64,000 nt of DNA from Tabrizicola_A sp964393035 (GCA_964393035.1 CAYMRX010000001.1:186001-250000), one strand, 5' to 3'; counted from the first letter of the stretch, positions 7,613 to 16,707 are shown. Made by a program: numbers and translations. Notes: generated from the sequence alone by a model not told the origin.

Positions 7613-10111
7613 CTATTCCTGCGACCGCAGAATTCCGGCAGGGCGCGCCGCCAAGGGCCGCCAGACAAAGGCCAGCCCAGCCAGCAGCGTCGCCAGAACC
7701 CCGCCCGCCACGATCAGCACCGCCGAGGTGGCGTCAAAGGCATAGGGGCTGTCCATCACAAGGCGCAGCACCGCCCAGCCCGCGGCCGCCCCGGCCAGAA
7801 CCGCCACGCCCCCGGCGGCGGCCCCCATCAGAACCGAGCGCAACGCAAAACTGGCCAATATCCGCCCCCGGTCCGCGCCGATGACCTTCAAGACAGCCGC
7901 CTCATAGACCCGCGCGCGTTCCCCCGCCGCCGCCGCCCCGATCAGCACGACAAAGCCGGTCACCAATGTGGCCAGCGCGGCCAGTGTGGTGGCCTCGGCA
8001 ATTGCCGTCAGCGCCTCGGTCACGCGGCCAATGGCGGCCTTGACGCCGATGGCGGTGACATTCGGGAAGGCCGATGCCAGATGGCGCAACAGCGCCGCCT
8101 CGTCTTCGGCCCCGGCATAGACGGTGGCAATATGGCTATGCGGCGCCCCCGCGATGGCGGCCTTGTTCAGGGTCAGCACGAACCCCATGCCCCCGGTGGA
8201 AAAATCAACCTCGCGAAAGCTGGTGATGTCCGCCTCAATGTCGCGACCAAGGACGTTGACGGTGATCTTGTCGCCCAGTTTCAGCCCCATCTCCTCGGCC
8301 TCTTTCGCGGCGAAAGACACCTGCGGCGGGCCATCATACCCCACGGGCCACCATTGACCGGCCGTAACCTTGGTGCCCGCCGGCATGGCGTCGGCATAGG
8401 TGATGCCCCGATCCCCCCGCACCACCCAGTGATTGCCCGCGACCTTCATCGCCTCCTCGCCATTGATCCGCGCCACCACGCCGCGCATCATCGGCGCGCT
8501 TTCCACCTCGGTCACGGCGGTGTCGGCTGTGACGGCGGCAAGGAAGGGGTCGATCTGGTCGGGCTGGATATCGACGAAAAAGAACGAGGGCGCCTTTTGC
8601 GGCAAATCGCGCGCGATGGCGCTGCGCAGGTTGCTGTCGATCTGCCCCACGGCAGCAAGGACGGACAGCCCAAGACCAAGCGCCATGACCACCTGAAGGG
8701 TTTCCGACCGCGGCGCCCCGACCGCAGCCAGCGCCAGACGCAAACCCGCCCGCCCCCGCATCAGCCGCGACCGTGCCAGACGGCGGGCCGCCCGTGCCAA
8801 GCCATAGGCCGATAACGACAGCAGGCACAGCGCCCCGACCACGCCGCCCGCCGTCCCCAAGGCCAGCGACGGCACGCCGGAAAACATCACCGCACCGCCA
8901 ACCAGCAGCGCGGCAAGAGCGGCTGTTGCCCCCATGAAACGTTTGCGCGGCCATTGCCCGGCGGTGCCCCCCCGATAAAGCGCCGCAGCGCGGACCCGTT
9001 CGGTCTGCGCCAAGGGCCACAGCGCGAAAAGGAAGGCTGACACCACACCGTAGAACGCGGCCTCGGCCAGCGGGCGCATGGAAAGGGTGATATCGGCGGG
9101 GAAGGGCAGCGCGGCCTCGATCACATCCGACAGGGCCAAGGGCAGCCCGATGCCCAAGGCCAGCCCCAGCGCCACGCCAAGGCCCACCAGCACGGCGATT
9201 TGCAAAAGATACGCGGCAAAGATCAGCCCGCCACTGGCCCCCAGCGTGCGCAGGGTGGCGATGGTGGCAATCTTGGCCTCCAGATAGGCGCGCACGGCCG
9301 AGGCCACGCCAACCCCGCCCACCGCAAGCCCGGCCAGCCCGACAAGGATCAGAAACGCACCAATCCGTTCTACGAATTGCTCCACCCCCGGCGCCGCGCG
9401 GCGGCTGTCTGTCCAACGCAGGCCGGAATCCGGCAGGGCCGCCTTTGTGGCCTTTTCCAACGCCTCCAGATCGGCCCCTTGCGGCAAATCCAGCCGATAG
9501 GCGCTGTCATACAGCGTGCCGGTTTCAAGAAGGCCCGAGCTGGCCAGATCAGACAGCCGCACCAGCGTGCGGGGGGCAAGGGCAAAACCGCCCGTCGCAC
9601 TGTCAGGTTCGCGCCGCAAGAGCGCCCGCAGGGTGAATTCAGCGCGGCCAAGCGTGAAACGGTCGCCGGGGGCCAGACCCATCTGGCCGGCCAGAACCGG
9701 GTCCATCACCGCGCCCTGATCCGCCAAGGCCTGATCCAGCCCGATACCGCCCTCCAACTGCACTTGCCCCACCAAGGGATAGGCGCCATCCACCGCCTTC
9801 ACCTGCGTCAGCACGCGCGCCTCTCCGGCCACGGCCATGGAGCGGAAATCGGCAATCTCTGACACTTTGTCCGCGATCCCATTGAGGTAGGCGCGTTCCT
9901 CGGCGCTGGCGAAGCGATAGGTGAACTCCACCTGCGCATCGCCCCCCAGCAGCACCGCGCCCTGTTCAGCCAGCCCCGCCTGAATCGCCGCGCGCACCAT
10001 GCCCACCCCGGCAATGGCGGCGACCCCAAGCGAAAGACAGGCCAAGAACACCCAAAACCCGCGCAAGCCCCCGCGCAATTCACGTCGGGCAATGGCCCAT
10101 GCCACGCTCAT
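7613..10111 (-). CDS. ABC transporter permease, FtsX/YbbP type
   Basis: An 832-residue inner-membrane permease with the two FtsX-like blocks of the YbbP family: an N-terminal anchor, a large periplasmic domain, groups of membrane helices in the middle and at the C-terminus (LIFAAYLLQIAVLVGLGVAL; VLMGAAAGGVAVLAGAAAGW), and a second periplasmic domain between them. It pairs with the ATPase gene just upstream (ATGA overlap). Such exporters act on lipophilic or lysophospholipid-like compounds or do mechanical work in the envelope; the E. coli ybbAP pair also lies divergent from tesA, as here. The substrate is unknown. Confidence 0.9.
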   Translation of the reverse strand: MSVAWAIARRELRGGLRGFWVFLACLSLGVAAIAGVGMVRAAIQAGLAEQGAVLLGGDAQVEFTYRFASAEERAYLNGIADKVSEIADFRSMAVAGEARVLTQVKAVDGAYPLVGQVQLEGGIGLDQALADQGAVMDPVLAGQMGLAPGDRFTLGRAEFTLRALLRREPDSATGGFALAPRTLVRLSDLASSGLLETGTLYDSAYRLDLPQGADLEALEKATKAALPDSGLRWTDSRRAAPGVEQFVERIGAFLILVGLAGLAVGGVGVASAVRAYLEAKIATIATLRTLGASGGLIFAAYLLQIAVLVGLGVALGLALGIGLPLALSDVIEAALPFPADITLSMRPLAEAAFYGVVSAFLFALWPLAQTERVRAAALYRGGTAGQWPRKRFMGATAALAALLVGGAVMFSGVPSLALGTAGGVVGALCLLSLSAYGLARAARRLARSRLMRGRAGLRLALAAVGAPRSETLQVVMALGLGLSVLAAVGQIDSNLRSAIARDLPQKAPSFFFVDIQPDQIDPFLAAVTADTAVTEVESAPMMRGVVARINGEEAMKVAGNHWVVRGDRGITYADAMPAGTKVTAGQWWPVGYDGPPQVSFAAKEAEEMGLKLGDKITVNVLGRDIEADITSFREVDFSTGGMGFVLTLNKAAIAGAPHSHIATVYAGAEDEAALLRHLASAFPNVTAIGVKAAIGRVTEALTAIAEATTLAALATLVTGFVVLIGAAAAGERARVYEAAVLKVIGADRGRILASFALRSVLMGAAAGGVAVLAGAAAGWAVLRLVMDSPYAFDATSAVLIVAGGVLATLLAGLAFVWRPLAARPAGILRSQE

Positions 10112-10788
10112 GCCGCTGCCCCGTCAAGACGGCCATCAGCCAGCCGCACCACCCGGTCACAGCGCGCCGCCAGTTCCGGCGCATGGGTGACAAGCACCAG
10201 TGTCGCGCCGTGACGGTCGCGCAGGGCAAAGATCAACTCCATGATCGCGGCCCCATTGGCGCTATCAAGATTGCCCGTCGGCTCATCCGCCAAAAGGATC
10301 GCCGGGCGCGGGGCGACAGCACGGGCCAAGGCCACGCGCTGTTGTTCCCCTCCCGACATTTGCGCCGGGTAATGCTGCATCCGCGCCGCCAGCCCCACGG
10401 CGGCAAGTTCTGCCTCGGCGCGGGGGAACGCATCGGGCAACCCCGCGATTTCCATCGGCAGGGCCACGTTTTCCAAAGCCGTCAGTGTCGGAATCAGGTG
10501 AAAGCTTTGGAATACCACCCCCATGCGACCCCGGCGAAAGCGGGCCAGACCGTCTTCGTCCATCGCCGTCAGATCCTGCCCCAAGACGGCAATCTGGCCT
10601 GCGCTGGCCCGTTCCAACCCGCCCATCAGCATCAGAAGTGAGGATTTCCCCGACCCCGAAGGCCCGACCAGACCGACACTCTCGCCCTGCTTCACATTCA
10701 GCGAAATGCCCTTAAGTATCTCGACAGGACCTGCATTGCCTTGCAGGGTCAGCCCCACATCCGAAAGCGCCAGAACGGTATTCGACAT
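10108..10788 (-). CDS. ABC transporter ATP-binding protein, YbbA type
   Basis: A 226-residue ATPase subunit of the LolD/YbbA class that drives the permease encoded downstream. Walker A GPSGSGKSS, the Q-loop region VFQSFHLIPTLTALENV, signature MSGGEQQRVALARA and Walker B AILLADEPTGNLD are all present. The start at 10788 gives MSNTVLALSDVGL, and AGGTGG lies just upstream; an earlier in-frame start at 10866 adds an unlikely basic leader. The start codon lies back to back with that of tesA, leaving no intergenic DNA. Confidence 0.92.
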   Translation of the reverse strand: MSNTVLALSDVGLTLQGNAGPVEILKGISLNVKQGESVGLVGPSGSGKSSLLMLMGGLERASAGQIAVLGQDLTAMDEDGLARFRRGRMGVVFQSFHLIPTLTALENVALPMEIAGLPDAFPRAEAELAAVGLAARMQHYPAQMSGGEQQRVALARAVAPRPAILLADEPTGNLDSANGAAIMELIFALRDRHGATLVLVTHAPELAARCDRVVRLADGRLDGAAA

Positions 10789-11467
10789 GATCCACCTGCA
10801 ATTGCCCGCCTTCACATATGCAGTGGCCCGCCGCTTCCGCAATGCCGCGGCCTTGCTGATTTTCACGATTTTTCCGGCCTTTGCCGAGCCGGTGACGCTG
10901 CTGGCGCTGGGCGACAGCCTGACGGCAGGCTACGGCCTGCCACCGGATCAAGGCTTGGTTCCGCAGTTGCAGGGCTGGCTGACCGCCCATGGAACCGACG
11001 TGGCGGTGATCAATGCCGGGGTGTCGGGCGACACCACGGCGGGGGGCTTGTCGCGGCTGGACTGGTCGCTGACGCCGGATGTGGATGCGCTGCTGGTGAC
11101 GCTCGGTGGCAATGACATGCTGCGCGGATTGCCCCCCGAGGAGGCACGCAGCAATCTGGCAGCGATCTTGGCAGGCGCCAAGGCCAAGGGGCTGCCGGTC
11201 TTGCTGGTGGGCATGCAGGCACCGGGGAACTATGGCGCGGACTATAAGTCCGCCTTCGACGCGATTTATCCCGAACTTGCCGCCGAATATGGCGCAACCC
11301 TTTATCCGTTCTTCTTTCAGGGGCTTGCGGCAGGCAAATCCGACCCCGCCGCCCTGCAAGCCTTCATGCAGGCAGATGCCATTCATCCCAATGCCGAAGG
11401 GGTGGCCCGCATCGTGGCCGATCTTGGCCCCGCCGTTCAGGCGTTTCTGGCCGCAGCCCCCCCTTGA
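10787..11467 (+). CDS. tesA: SGNH-family arylesterase / lysophospholipase, TesA type
   Basis: Periplasmic hydrolase of the TesA (thioesterase I / lysophospholipase L1) group. A signal peptide (AALLIFTIFPAFAEP) precedes block I LALGDSLTAGYGL (catalytic Ser), GVSGDTTAGG, block III GGNDMLRG, and the C-terminal DAIHPNAEG with the catalytic Asp and His. The product is 226 residues from ATG 10787. A GTG at 10823 would give a shorter signal peptide (MARRFRNAA) and a small gap to the ATPase gene, and neither start has a clear ribosome site. Divergence from ybbA-type genes is also seen in E. coli. Confidence 0.9.
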   Translation: MIHLQLPAFTYAVARRFRNAAALLIFTIFPAFAEPVTLLALGDSLTAGYGLPPDQGLVPQLQGWLTAHGTDVAVINAGVSGDTTAGGLSRLDWSLTPDVDALLVTLGGNDMLRGLPPEEARSNLAAILAGAKAKGLPVLLVGMQAPGNYGADYKSAFDAIYPELAAEYGATLYPFFFQGLAAGKSDPAALQAFMQADAIHPNAEGVARIVADLGPAVQAFLAAAPP

Positions 11468-11521
11468 AGACAGGCGGGGATTGGCCGATCAATACGCCCG
11501 GAACAACCCGGATGGCCCAGA

Positions 11522-12934
11522 ATGACCCTGCTTGCCGACCTGTCCGCCGCCCTTGGCCCCGCACATGTGCTGACGGGCGATGATCTGGCGAAATACCGCC
11601 ACGAATGGACGCAGCACTACCCGTCAAATCCCTGCGCCGTGGCCCGGCCTGCCGACACGGCACAGGTGGCCGAAGTCTTGCGCATCGCCGCCCGACATGG
11701 CGTGCCGGTGGTGCCGGTATCGGGGCTGACCGGCCTTGTCGGCGGGGCTTACACCGATGGCGGGCTGATGCTGTCGGTCGAACGGCTGAACCGCATCCGC
11801 GAGCTTCGCCCCGATGCCCGGATTGCGATTGTCGAGGCGGGCGTGGTGTTGGACCGCTTGCACGAGGCGGCCGAGGCGGCGGATCTCTATTTCCCGCTGT
11901 GGTTCGGCGCGCGCGGCTCGGCGATGATCGGCGGGGTGCTTTCGACCAATGCGGGTGGCTCGAACGTCTTGCGCTATGGCTCCACCCGGTCTTTGTGTCT
12001 GGGGCTGGAGGTGGTTCTGGCCGATGGCCGGGTGCTGAACCTGATGTCGGAACTTCACAAGGACAACTCGGGCTATGACCTGAAACAGATGTTCATCGGG
12101 GCCGAAGGCACGCTTGGCGTCATCACGGCCGCGGTGATGAAACTTGTCCCCCGCCCGCGCGCCTATGCCACGGCGACCCTTGCCGCCCGCAGCCTGCCCG
12201 ATGCCTTGGTGCTGCTGAACCGGCTGCGCGAGGCGACAGGCGGGCTGGTCGAGGCGTTTGAATACATGTCGCACAGCTATATGACCCGGCTCTCCGAGGC
12301 GCGGCCCGATGTGGCGCTGCCCTTTGGTGGCGCGCGTTATGACACGAACATCCTTGTCGAAATTGCCGCCACCGCGCCCCGCGATGCGCTGGCCGATGAT
12401 GCGGGCGAGGTGCCGTTGACGCGGCTGTTGCAAGACACGCTGGCGACCCTGATGGAGGAGGGCGCGGTCTTGGATGCCGAGATCGCCCAGACCGAGGCGC
12501 AACGCCGCGCCATGTGGCAGCGCCGGGAATTGGCGGCGGAAATCACCGTCGCGCGCCAGCCGACGATTGATACCGACATCTGCCTGCCGCTGGACAAGGT
12601 GGCCGTCTTTCTGGACCGCATCCATGCCCGCCTGCCCGGCTATGATGCCGGGGCCGAAACCCTGGCGATTGCCCATTTGGGCGATGGCAACATCCATTTC
12701 ACCGTCTTCCCGACGCGCGACGACCCTGCCCTGTCAGATGCGGTGGTCGAAGCGGTTGAGGATGCGGTGCAGGCCTTGGGCGGCTCTTTCAGTGCCGAAC
12801 ACGGGGTGGGCCTGTCAAAAAAGGCCTCGATGAAGCGGCGCAAGGACCCGGTCGCGTTGCAGGTGATGCGGGCGGTGAAACAGGCGCTCGACCCGGGCAA
12901 CCGCATGAACCCCGGCAAGATCATCCCGGACTGA
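11522..12934 (+). CDS. FAD-linked 2-hydroxyacid dehydrogenase, GlcD/D-lactate dehydrogenase type
   Basis: A 470-residue flavoprotein of the vanillyl-alcohol-oxidase fold, probably oxidising a D-2-hydroxyacid such as glycolate or D-lactate. The FAD-binding PCMH domain shows VVPVSGLTGLVGGAYTD and VLSTNAGGSNVLRYGSTR. The C-terminal half has IAHLGDGNIHF (metal/substrate histidine), FSAEHGVGLSKK and the terminal DPGNRMNPGKI. No glcE or glcF lies next to it, so it may act as a stand-alone dehydrogenase rather than part of GlcDEF. The exact substrate is unresolved. Confidence 0.88.
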   Translation: MTLLADLSAALGPAHVLTGDDLAKYRHEWTQHYPSNPCAVARPADTAQVAEVLRIAARHGVPVVPVSGLTGLVGGAYTDGGLMLSVERLNRIRELRPDARIAIVEAGVVLDRLHEAAEAADLYFPLWFGARGSAMIGGVLSTNAGGSNVLRYGSTRSLCLGLEVVLADGRVLNLMSELHKDNSGYDLKQMFIGAEGTLGVITAAVMKLVPRPRAYATATLAARSLPDALVLLNRLREATGGLVEAFEYMSHSYMTRLSEARPDVALPFGGARYDTNILVEIAATAPRDALADDAGEVPLTRLLQDTLATLMEEGAVLDAEIAQTEAQRRAMWQRRELAAEITVARQPTIDTDICLPLDKVAVFLDRIHARLPGYDAGAETLAIAHLGDGNIHFTVFPTRDDPALSDAVVEAVEDAVQALGGSFSAEHGVGLSKKASMKRRKDPVALQVMRAVKQALDPGNRMNPGKIIPD

Positions 12935-12954
12935 AGCCGCGCCGCGCCTGAGCG

Positions 12955-13893
12955 TCAGGCGAAAAAGCCCGGCCCGGCGCGGGTCAGCAGTTCTGCCGCA
13001 AGGTCGGTGCCCATGGCAGCCCCATCGGAAGCCAGCCCGCGGCGCTCGCCCGTGATGACCTGCGTGCCGTCAGGCCGCAGCACCTCGCCGCGCAACCAAA
13101 GACTGTCGCCTTTCAGAAGGGCCAGCCCCGCGATCGGGGTCTGGCAAGACCCGTCCAGCCGCAAAAGGAAGGCACGCTCGGCCGCAAGTCTGAGGCCCGT
13201 GTCGCGGTCATGGATCGCGGCCAGCATCGCCTGCACGCGGGTGTCCGCCGCCCGCCGCTCGATGCCGATGGCGCCCTGCGCCACCGCCGGAAGCATTTCT
13301 TCAGGATCAATGGCCGACCGTGCCACATCGGCCAACCCCAGACGCTTCAACCCCGCCATGGCAAGGAAGGTCGCCACCGCGACGCCATCCGCCAGTTTTT
13401 TCATCCGGGTCTGCACATTGCCCCGGAACTCGACCAGTTGCAGGTCGGGACGGCGATGCGCGAGTTGCGCCCGCCGCCGCAAAGACGAGGAACCGACCAC
13501 CGCGCCCTGCGGCAGATCCACCAACCGCGCCACGCTGGGCGAGACGAAAGCATCGCGCACATCTTCACGCGGCAGATGGCAATCAAGGATCAACCCCTCG
13601 GGCTGGAGCGTCGGCATGTCCTTCATCGAATGCACGGCGATGTCGATTTCGCCCGCCAGAAGCGCCTCCTCGATCTCGCGCGTGAAAAGCCCCTTGCCGC
13701 CGATGTCTTTCAGCGCACGATCCAGAATCTGGTCGCCCGTCACCTTGATGACCACGATCTCGAACGCCTCGGGGGCCAAGGAAAACGCCGCAGCCAAGCG
13801 GTCGCGCGTCTCATGGGCTTGCGCCAGAGCCAGGGGCGAGCCTCGGGTGCCGATCTTGAGGGGGCGGGCGGGGTTTGGCAGATCCTGTGTCAT
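12955..13893 (-). CDS. hemC: Porphobilinogen deaminase (hydroxymethylbilane synthase)
   Basis: Joins four porphobilinogens into hydroxymethylbilane for heme, siroheme, cobalamin and bacteriochlorophyll. The 312-residue protein has KIGTRGSPLALAQA at the N-terminus, the catalytic Asp in EIDIAVHSMKDMPT, the arginine-rich SSSLRRRAQL, and GSCQTPIAG with Cys250, which carries the dipyrromethane cofactor. It is divergent from hemE with about 96 bases between the starts, so two consecutive tetrapyrrole steps share one control region. Confidence 0.97.
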   Translation of the reverse strand: MTQDLPNPARPLKIGTRGSPLALAQAHETRDRLAAAFSLAPEAFEIVVIKVTGDQILDRALKDIGGKGLFTREIEEALLAGEIDIAVHSMKDMPTLQPEGLILDCHLPREDVRDAFVSPSVARLVDLPQGAVVGSSSLRRRAQLAHRRPDLQLVEFRGNVQTRMKKLADGVAVATFLAMAGLKRLGLADVARSAIDPEEMLPAVAQGAIGIERRAADTRVQAMLAAIHDRDTGLRLAAERAFLLRLDGSCQTPIAGLALLKGDSLWLRGEVLRPDGTQVITGERRGLASDGAAMGTDLAAELLTRAGPGFFA

Positions 13894-13939
13894 GGGCCAG
13901 ACTTACCCGGCTGAGATGCGGCTTTCAACCGCAGGCTTC

Positions 13940-13968
13940 TTGACACGCGGTCGCAGGCAGGCAAGGCA
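13940..13968 (+). promoter_or_regulatory. Candidate hemE promoter (-35 TTGACA)
   Basis: A perfect TTGACA (13940-13945) faces hemE, but 17 bases on the -10 position reads AAGGCA, a poor match. It is therefore only a candidate sigma-70 site within the hemC/hemE divergent region. Confidence 0.3.
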
Positions 13969-13989
13969 GGGTCAACGATGGAGACGACG

Positions 13990-15018
13990 ATGACCAAGCT
14001 GATGCTGCGCGCCCTTGCCGGGGAAACCCTGCCTACCCCGCCAATCTGGATGATGCGGCAGGCCGGGCGCTATCTGCCGGAATATCGGGCGACGCGGGCC
14101 GAGGCCGGGGATTTCCTGTCTCTGTGCTACAACTCGGACCTTGCTGCCGAGGTGACGCTGCAACCCATTCGTCGCTATGGCTTTGATGCGGCCATCCTCT
14201 TTGCCGATATCCTGCTGTTGCCGCAGGCTTTGGGCGCCGATCTGTGGTTTGAAACCGGCGAGGGGCCGCGGCTCTCGACCATCACCACGATGGCGGGCGT
14301 GAAGGCGCTGAAACCCAAGGAGTTGATCCACGAGACGCTGGCGCCGATTTATCAGACGGTGCGGATTCTGGCGCGCGAATTGCCGAAAGAAACCACCCTC
14401 ATCGGCTTTGCCGGTGCGCCGTGGACGGTGGCAACCTATATGATCGCCGGGCGCGGCACCAAGGATCAAGGCCCGGCCCATGCGCTGAAAGCCGCCGACC
14501 GGGCGACCTTTGCCGCGCTGATCGACATCATCACCGAGGCGACGATTGATTACCTGTCCGAACAGGTCAAAGCCGGGGCCGAAGTGGTGAAGCTGTTCGA
14601 TTCCTGGGCCGGAAGCCTGAAAGGGCAGGACTTCGTTGATTTTGCCGTGGCCCCCGCGGCCCGGATCATCTCGGAACTGAAGGCCCGCCACCCCGGCCTG
14701 CCGGTCATCGCCTTCCCGCGGGAGGCGGGGGCGGGCTATATCGGCTTTGCCAAGGCCACGGGGGCCGATTGTGTTGCCATCGACAATTCGGTCAGCCCGG
14801 AATGGGCCGCGGAACATGTGCAGGTGTCGGGCTGCGTGCAGGGCAATCTTGCGCCCGAGCATATGGTGACGGGCGGGCAGGCGCTGGTCGAGGCCACGCG
14901 CCGGGTGGTCGATGCCTTCAAGGGCGGACCGCATATCTTCAACCTTGGCCACGGGATCACGCCGGATGCGAACCCTGACAACGTGGCCTTGATGATTGAA
15001 ACGGTGCGCAAGGGGTAA
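13990..15018 (+). CDS. hemE: Uroporphyrinogen decarboxylase
   Basis: Converts uroporphyrinogen III to coproporphyrinogen III in heme biosynthesis. The 342-residue protein carries the two family signatures PPIWMMRQAGRYLPEYR and GFAGAPWTVATYMIAG, with catalytic Asp in ILFADILLLPQALG and the C-terminal FNLGHGITPDANPDNV. ATG 13990 (MTKLMLRALAG) is preferred because GGAG lies six bases upstream and it matches the usual start. An in-frame ATG at 13978 would add four residues. A hairpin follows at 15026-15044. Confidence 0.96.
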   Translation: MTKLMLRALAGETLPTPPIWMMRQAGRYLPEYRATRAEAGDFLSLCYNSDLAAEVTLQPIRRYGFDAAILFADILLLPQALGADLWFETGEGPRLSTITTMAGVKALKPKELIHETLAPIYQTVRILARELPKETTLIGFAGAPWTVATYMIAGRGTKDQGPAHALKAADRATFAALIDIITEATIDYLSEQVKAGAEVVKLFDSWAGSLKGQDFVDFAVAPAARIISELKARHPGLPVIAFPREAGAGYIGFAKATGADCVAIDNSVSPEWAAEHVQVSGCVQGNLAPEHMVTGGQALVEATRRVVDAFKGGPHIFNLGHGITPDANPDNVALMIETVRKG

Positions 15019-15025
15019 GCCGAGC

Positions 15026-15044
15026 AGGGGGCATTCTGCCCCCT
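15026..15044 (+). terminator. Hairpin after hemE
   Basis: AGGGGGCA, loop TTC, then TGCCCCCT form a perfect eight-pair stem seven bases after the hemE stop. There is no T-tract, so it may act as an mRNA-end hairpin or a Rho-dependent end. Confidence 0.45.
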
Positions 15045-15060
15045 CGCGCGGTCGCGCTCA

Positions 15061-15090
15061 CCCCCTGAGAGTATTTCGCAAGGCGCAAGA
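15061..15090 (+). repeat. Interspersed CCCCCT..GTATTT element, copy A
   Basis: The stretch reads CCCCCTGAGAGTATTTCGCA followed by AGGCGCAAG. A related stretch occurs inverted at 20502-20524 (complement CCCCCTAGGGTATTTGAGCC). Both are intergenic and next to GC hairpins, as expected for a short dispersed element. From memory, similar CCCCC-GAG-TATTT stretches are common between genes in this family. Confidence 0.5.
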
Positions 15091-15112
15091 CCTTTGGCGG
15101 CGGGCTTTGGGA

Positions 15113-16144
15113 TCAGCCGCGCGCGCCCCAGGTGTCGGACAGGCGATAACCTGTGGGCCAGGGATCGGACGGATCCAGCATGTGCTGATGGATGCCGGTG
15201 ATCCAGCCGCGGCCCGAGATTTCGGGCTGGATGGCGGGAATATCGCCCACGGTTGTCGTGCCAAGGATGCGTCCCGCAAAGGTGGAGCCGATCAGGGAGC
15301 GGGTGGTCAGCCGATCCCCTAGCCCCATCTGGCCACGCGCGTGCAAGACCGCCATCCGCGCCGACAGGGCCGTGCCCGTAGGTGAACGATCCACCTTGCC
15401 GGGCTGGATTGCCACGGCGGAGCCGGCGGTCAGCTCATGGCCCTGCCGCGTCACCTCGCCTGCGAAAAGACAGAAGGAGAAATGCCGCCAATCGGGGTTT
15501 GTGGGGTGATGAAAGCCCAAAGCCTCGGTTCCAGCCTTGGTGATCCGGGCGCCAAGGACAGCGATATCATGCGCCTCATCGGGCGTCAGGGCAAAGCCCA
15601 AGGCGCGGGCATCGACCATCACGAAACTGTCGCCGCCAAAGGCGGTATCGACGGTGAGGGTGCCCAAGCCCTCGACCTCCAAGGGCACCGATAGGTTTTG
15701 CGCGAAGCTGGGCAGGTTCTGCACGAAGATCCGCTCGGCCTTGCCGTTGGCACATTCGGCCCGGACCTTCACCAACCCGCCCGGGGCTTCAAGGATGAAT
15801 TCGGTGACGGGTTCCACCATGGGGATAATCCCGCCGTCCAGAAGCACGGTGGAAACGCAAATCGAGTTTGACCCCGACATCGGCGGCGTGTCCTCAGGTT
15901 CCATGATGATGAAGGCGGCCTGTGCCAAGGGGTGCTTTGGCGGCACCAACAGGTTCACATGCCGAAACACCCCGCCACGTGGTTCGTTCAGCACGAAATT
16001 GCGCAAGGTGCCATCGCGGGCGATGAAGCGGCTTTGGTCCCACACCGTTTCGCCAGGCGGCGGTGCCACCCCGCCGACGATCACATCGCCCACCTCGCCC
16101 TCGGCATGGGCGGAGATGACATGGATGGTCTTGATGCTGCGCAT
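15113..16144 (-). CDS. Proline racemase-family enzyme with Ser/Thr at the two active-site cysteine positions
   Basis: A 343-residue member of the proline racemase / 4-hydroxyproline epimerase / trans-3-hydroxyproline dehydratase superfamily. In two-base racemases both catalytic positions are Cys (MCGH.., DRSPCGTG). Here they are Ser90 (PPMSGSNSI) and Thr256 (VDRSPTGTALSARM). Dehydratases usually keep at least one changed residue, so this enzyme is unlikely to be a classical racemase; dehydration of a hydroxyproline is one option. It follows the Lrp-type gene at 16149-16627 on the same strand with only four bases between, and GGAG in that gene's last codons serves as its ribosome site. Confidence 0.85.
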   Translation of the reverse strand: MRSIKTIHVISAHAEGEVGDVIVGGVAPPPGETVWDQSRFIARDGTLRNFVLNEPRGGVFRHVNLLVPPKHPLAQAAFIIMEPEDTPPMSGSNSICVSTVLLDGGIIPMVEPVTEFILEAPGGLVKVRAECANGKAERIFVQNLPSFAQNLSVPLEVEGLGTLTVDTAFGGDSFVMVDARALGFALTPDEAHDIAVLGARITKAGTEALGFHHPTNPDWRHFSFCLFAGEVTRQGHELTAGSAVAIQPGKVDRSPTGTALSARMAVLHARGQMGLGDRLTTRSLIGSTFAGRILGTTTVGDIPAIQPEISGRGWITGIHQHMLDPSDPWPTGYRLSDTWGARG

Positions 16145-16148
16145 GGGG

Positions 16149-16627
16149 TCACTCCAAGGGGACGGCCGTTGAATATTTGGTCTGGCGCAGGACGAAATGC
16201 GTGGTGGACGACCGCACGACGCCCAGCGCCAGAAGTTCGCGCATCAGGAAGCGTTCCAGATCTTCGGGATCACGCGCCAGAACCTTCAGCACATAGTCAT
16301 CCGAGCCGGTGATCGTGGCACATTCCACCACCCGGTCATGGCGCTGCACAAAGTCTTCCAGCCGCCGGATCGTCGCCTCGGCATGATCGACCAGTGACAG
16401 GTGCAAATAGGCCATCGTGCCCATATCCACGCGTTTGCGGTCCACCAGCGCCACCTCGCCCCGGATCACCCCCAGATCGCGCAGGGCCTTGACCCGCCGC
16501 CAGCAGGGCGAGGCCGACATGCCGCCTTCTCGGCCAGATCCTGCATTGACAGCGTGCTGTCGCGCTGCAAGGCGGCAAGGATGCGGCAGTCAGCCTCATC
16601 AAGAGCAATGGAGGTGAGGTTTTTCAC
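16149..16627 (-). pseudogene. Lrp/AsnC-family regulator, frameshifted in the helix-turn-helix
   Basis: Two frames together make one Lrp/AsnC protein. GTG 16627 begins VKNLTSIALDEADCRILAAL and runs through MQDLAEKA. The sequence then continues in another frame as MSASPCWRRVKALRDLGVI and the ligand-binding RAM domain to 16149. The junction reads GCGGCATG where GCGGGCATG would restore the frame, so one G is missing near 16521-16525. With that base the gene is 480 nt (159 residues), normal for the family. As written, the DNA-binding domain is broken, and an internal start at 16520 would lack helix one. It is divergent from phhA and directly upstream of the racemase-family gene. Confidence 0.8.
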
Positions 16628-16707
16628 AAATCAGCCGATTACAGGTTTTGTTTTCCAAATCTTCCCCGAAATCATGTAAGATAGAAACAGACTTTTCCGC
16701 CGTAGCA

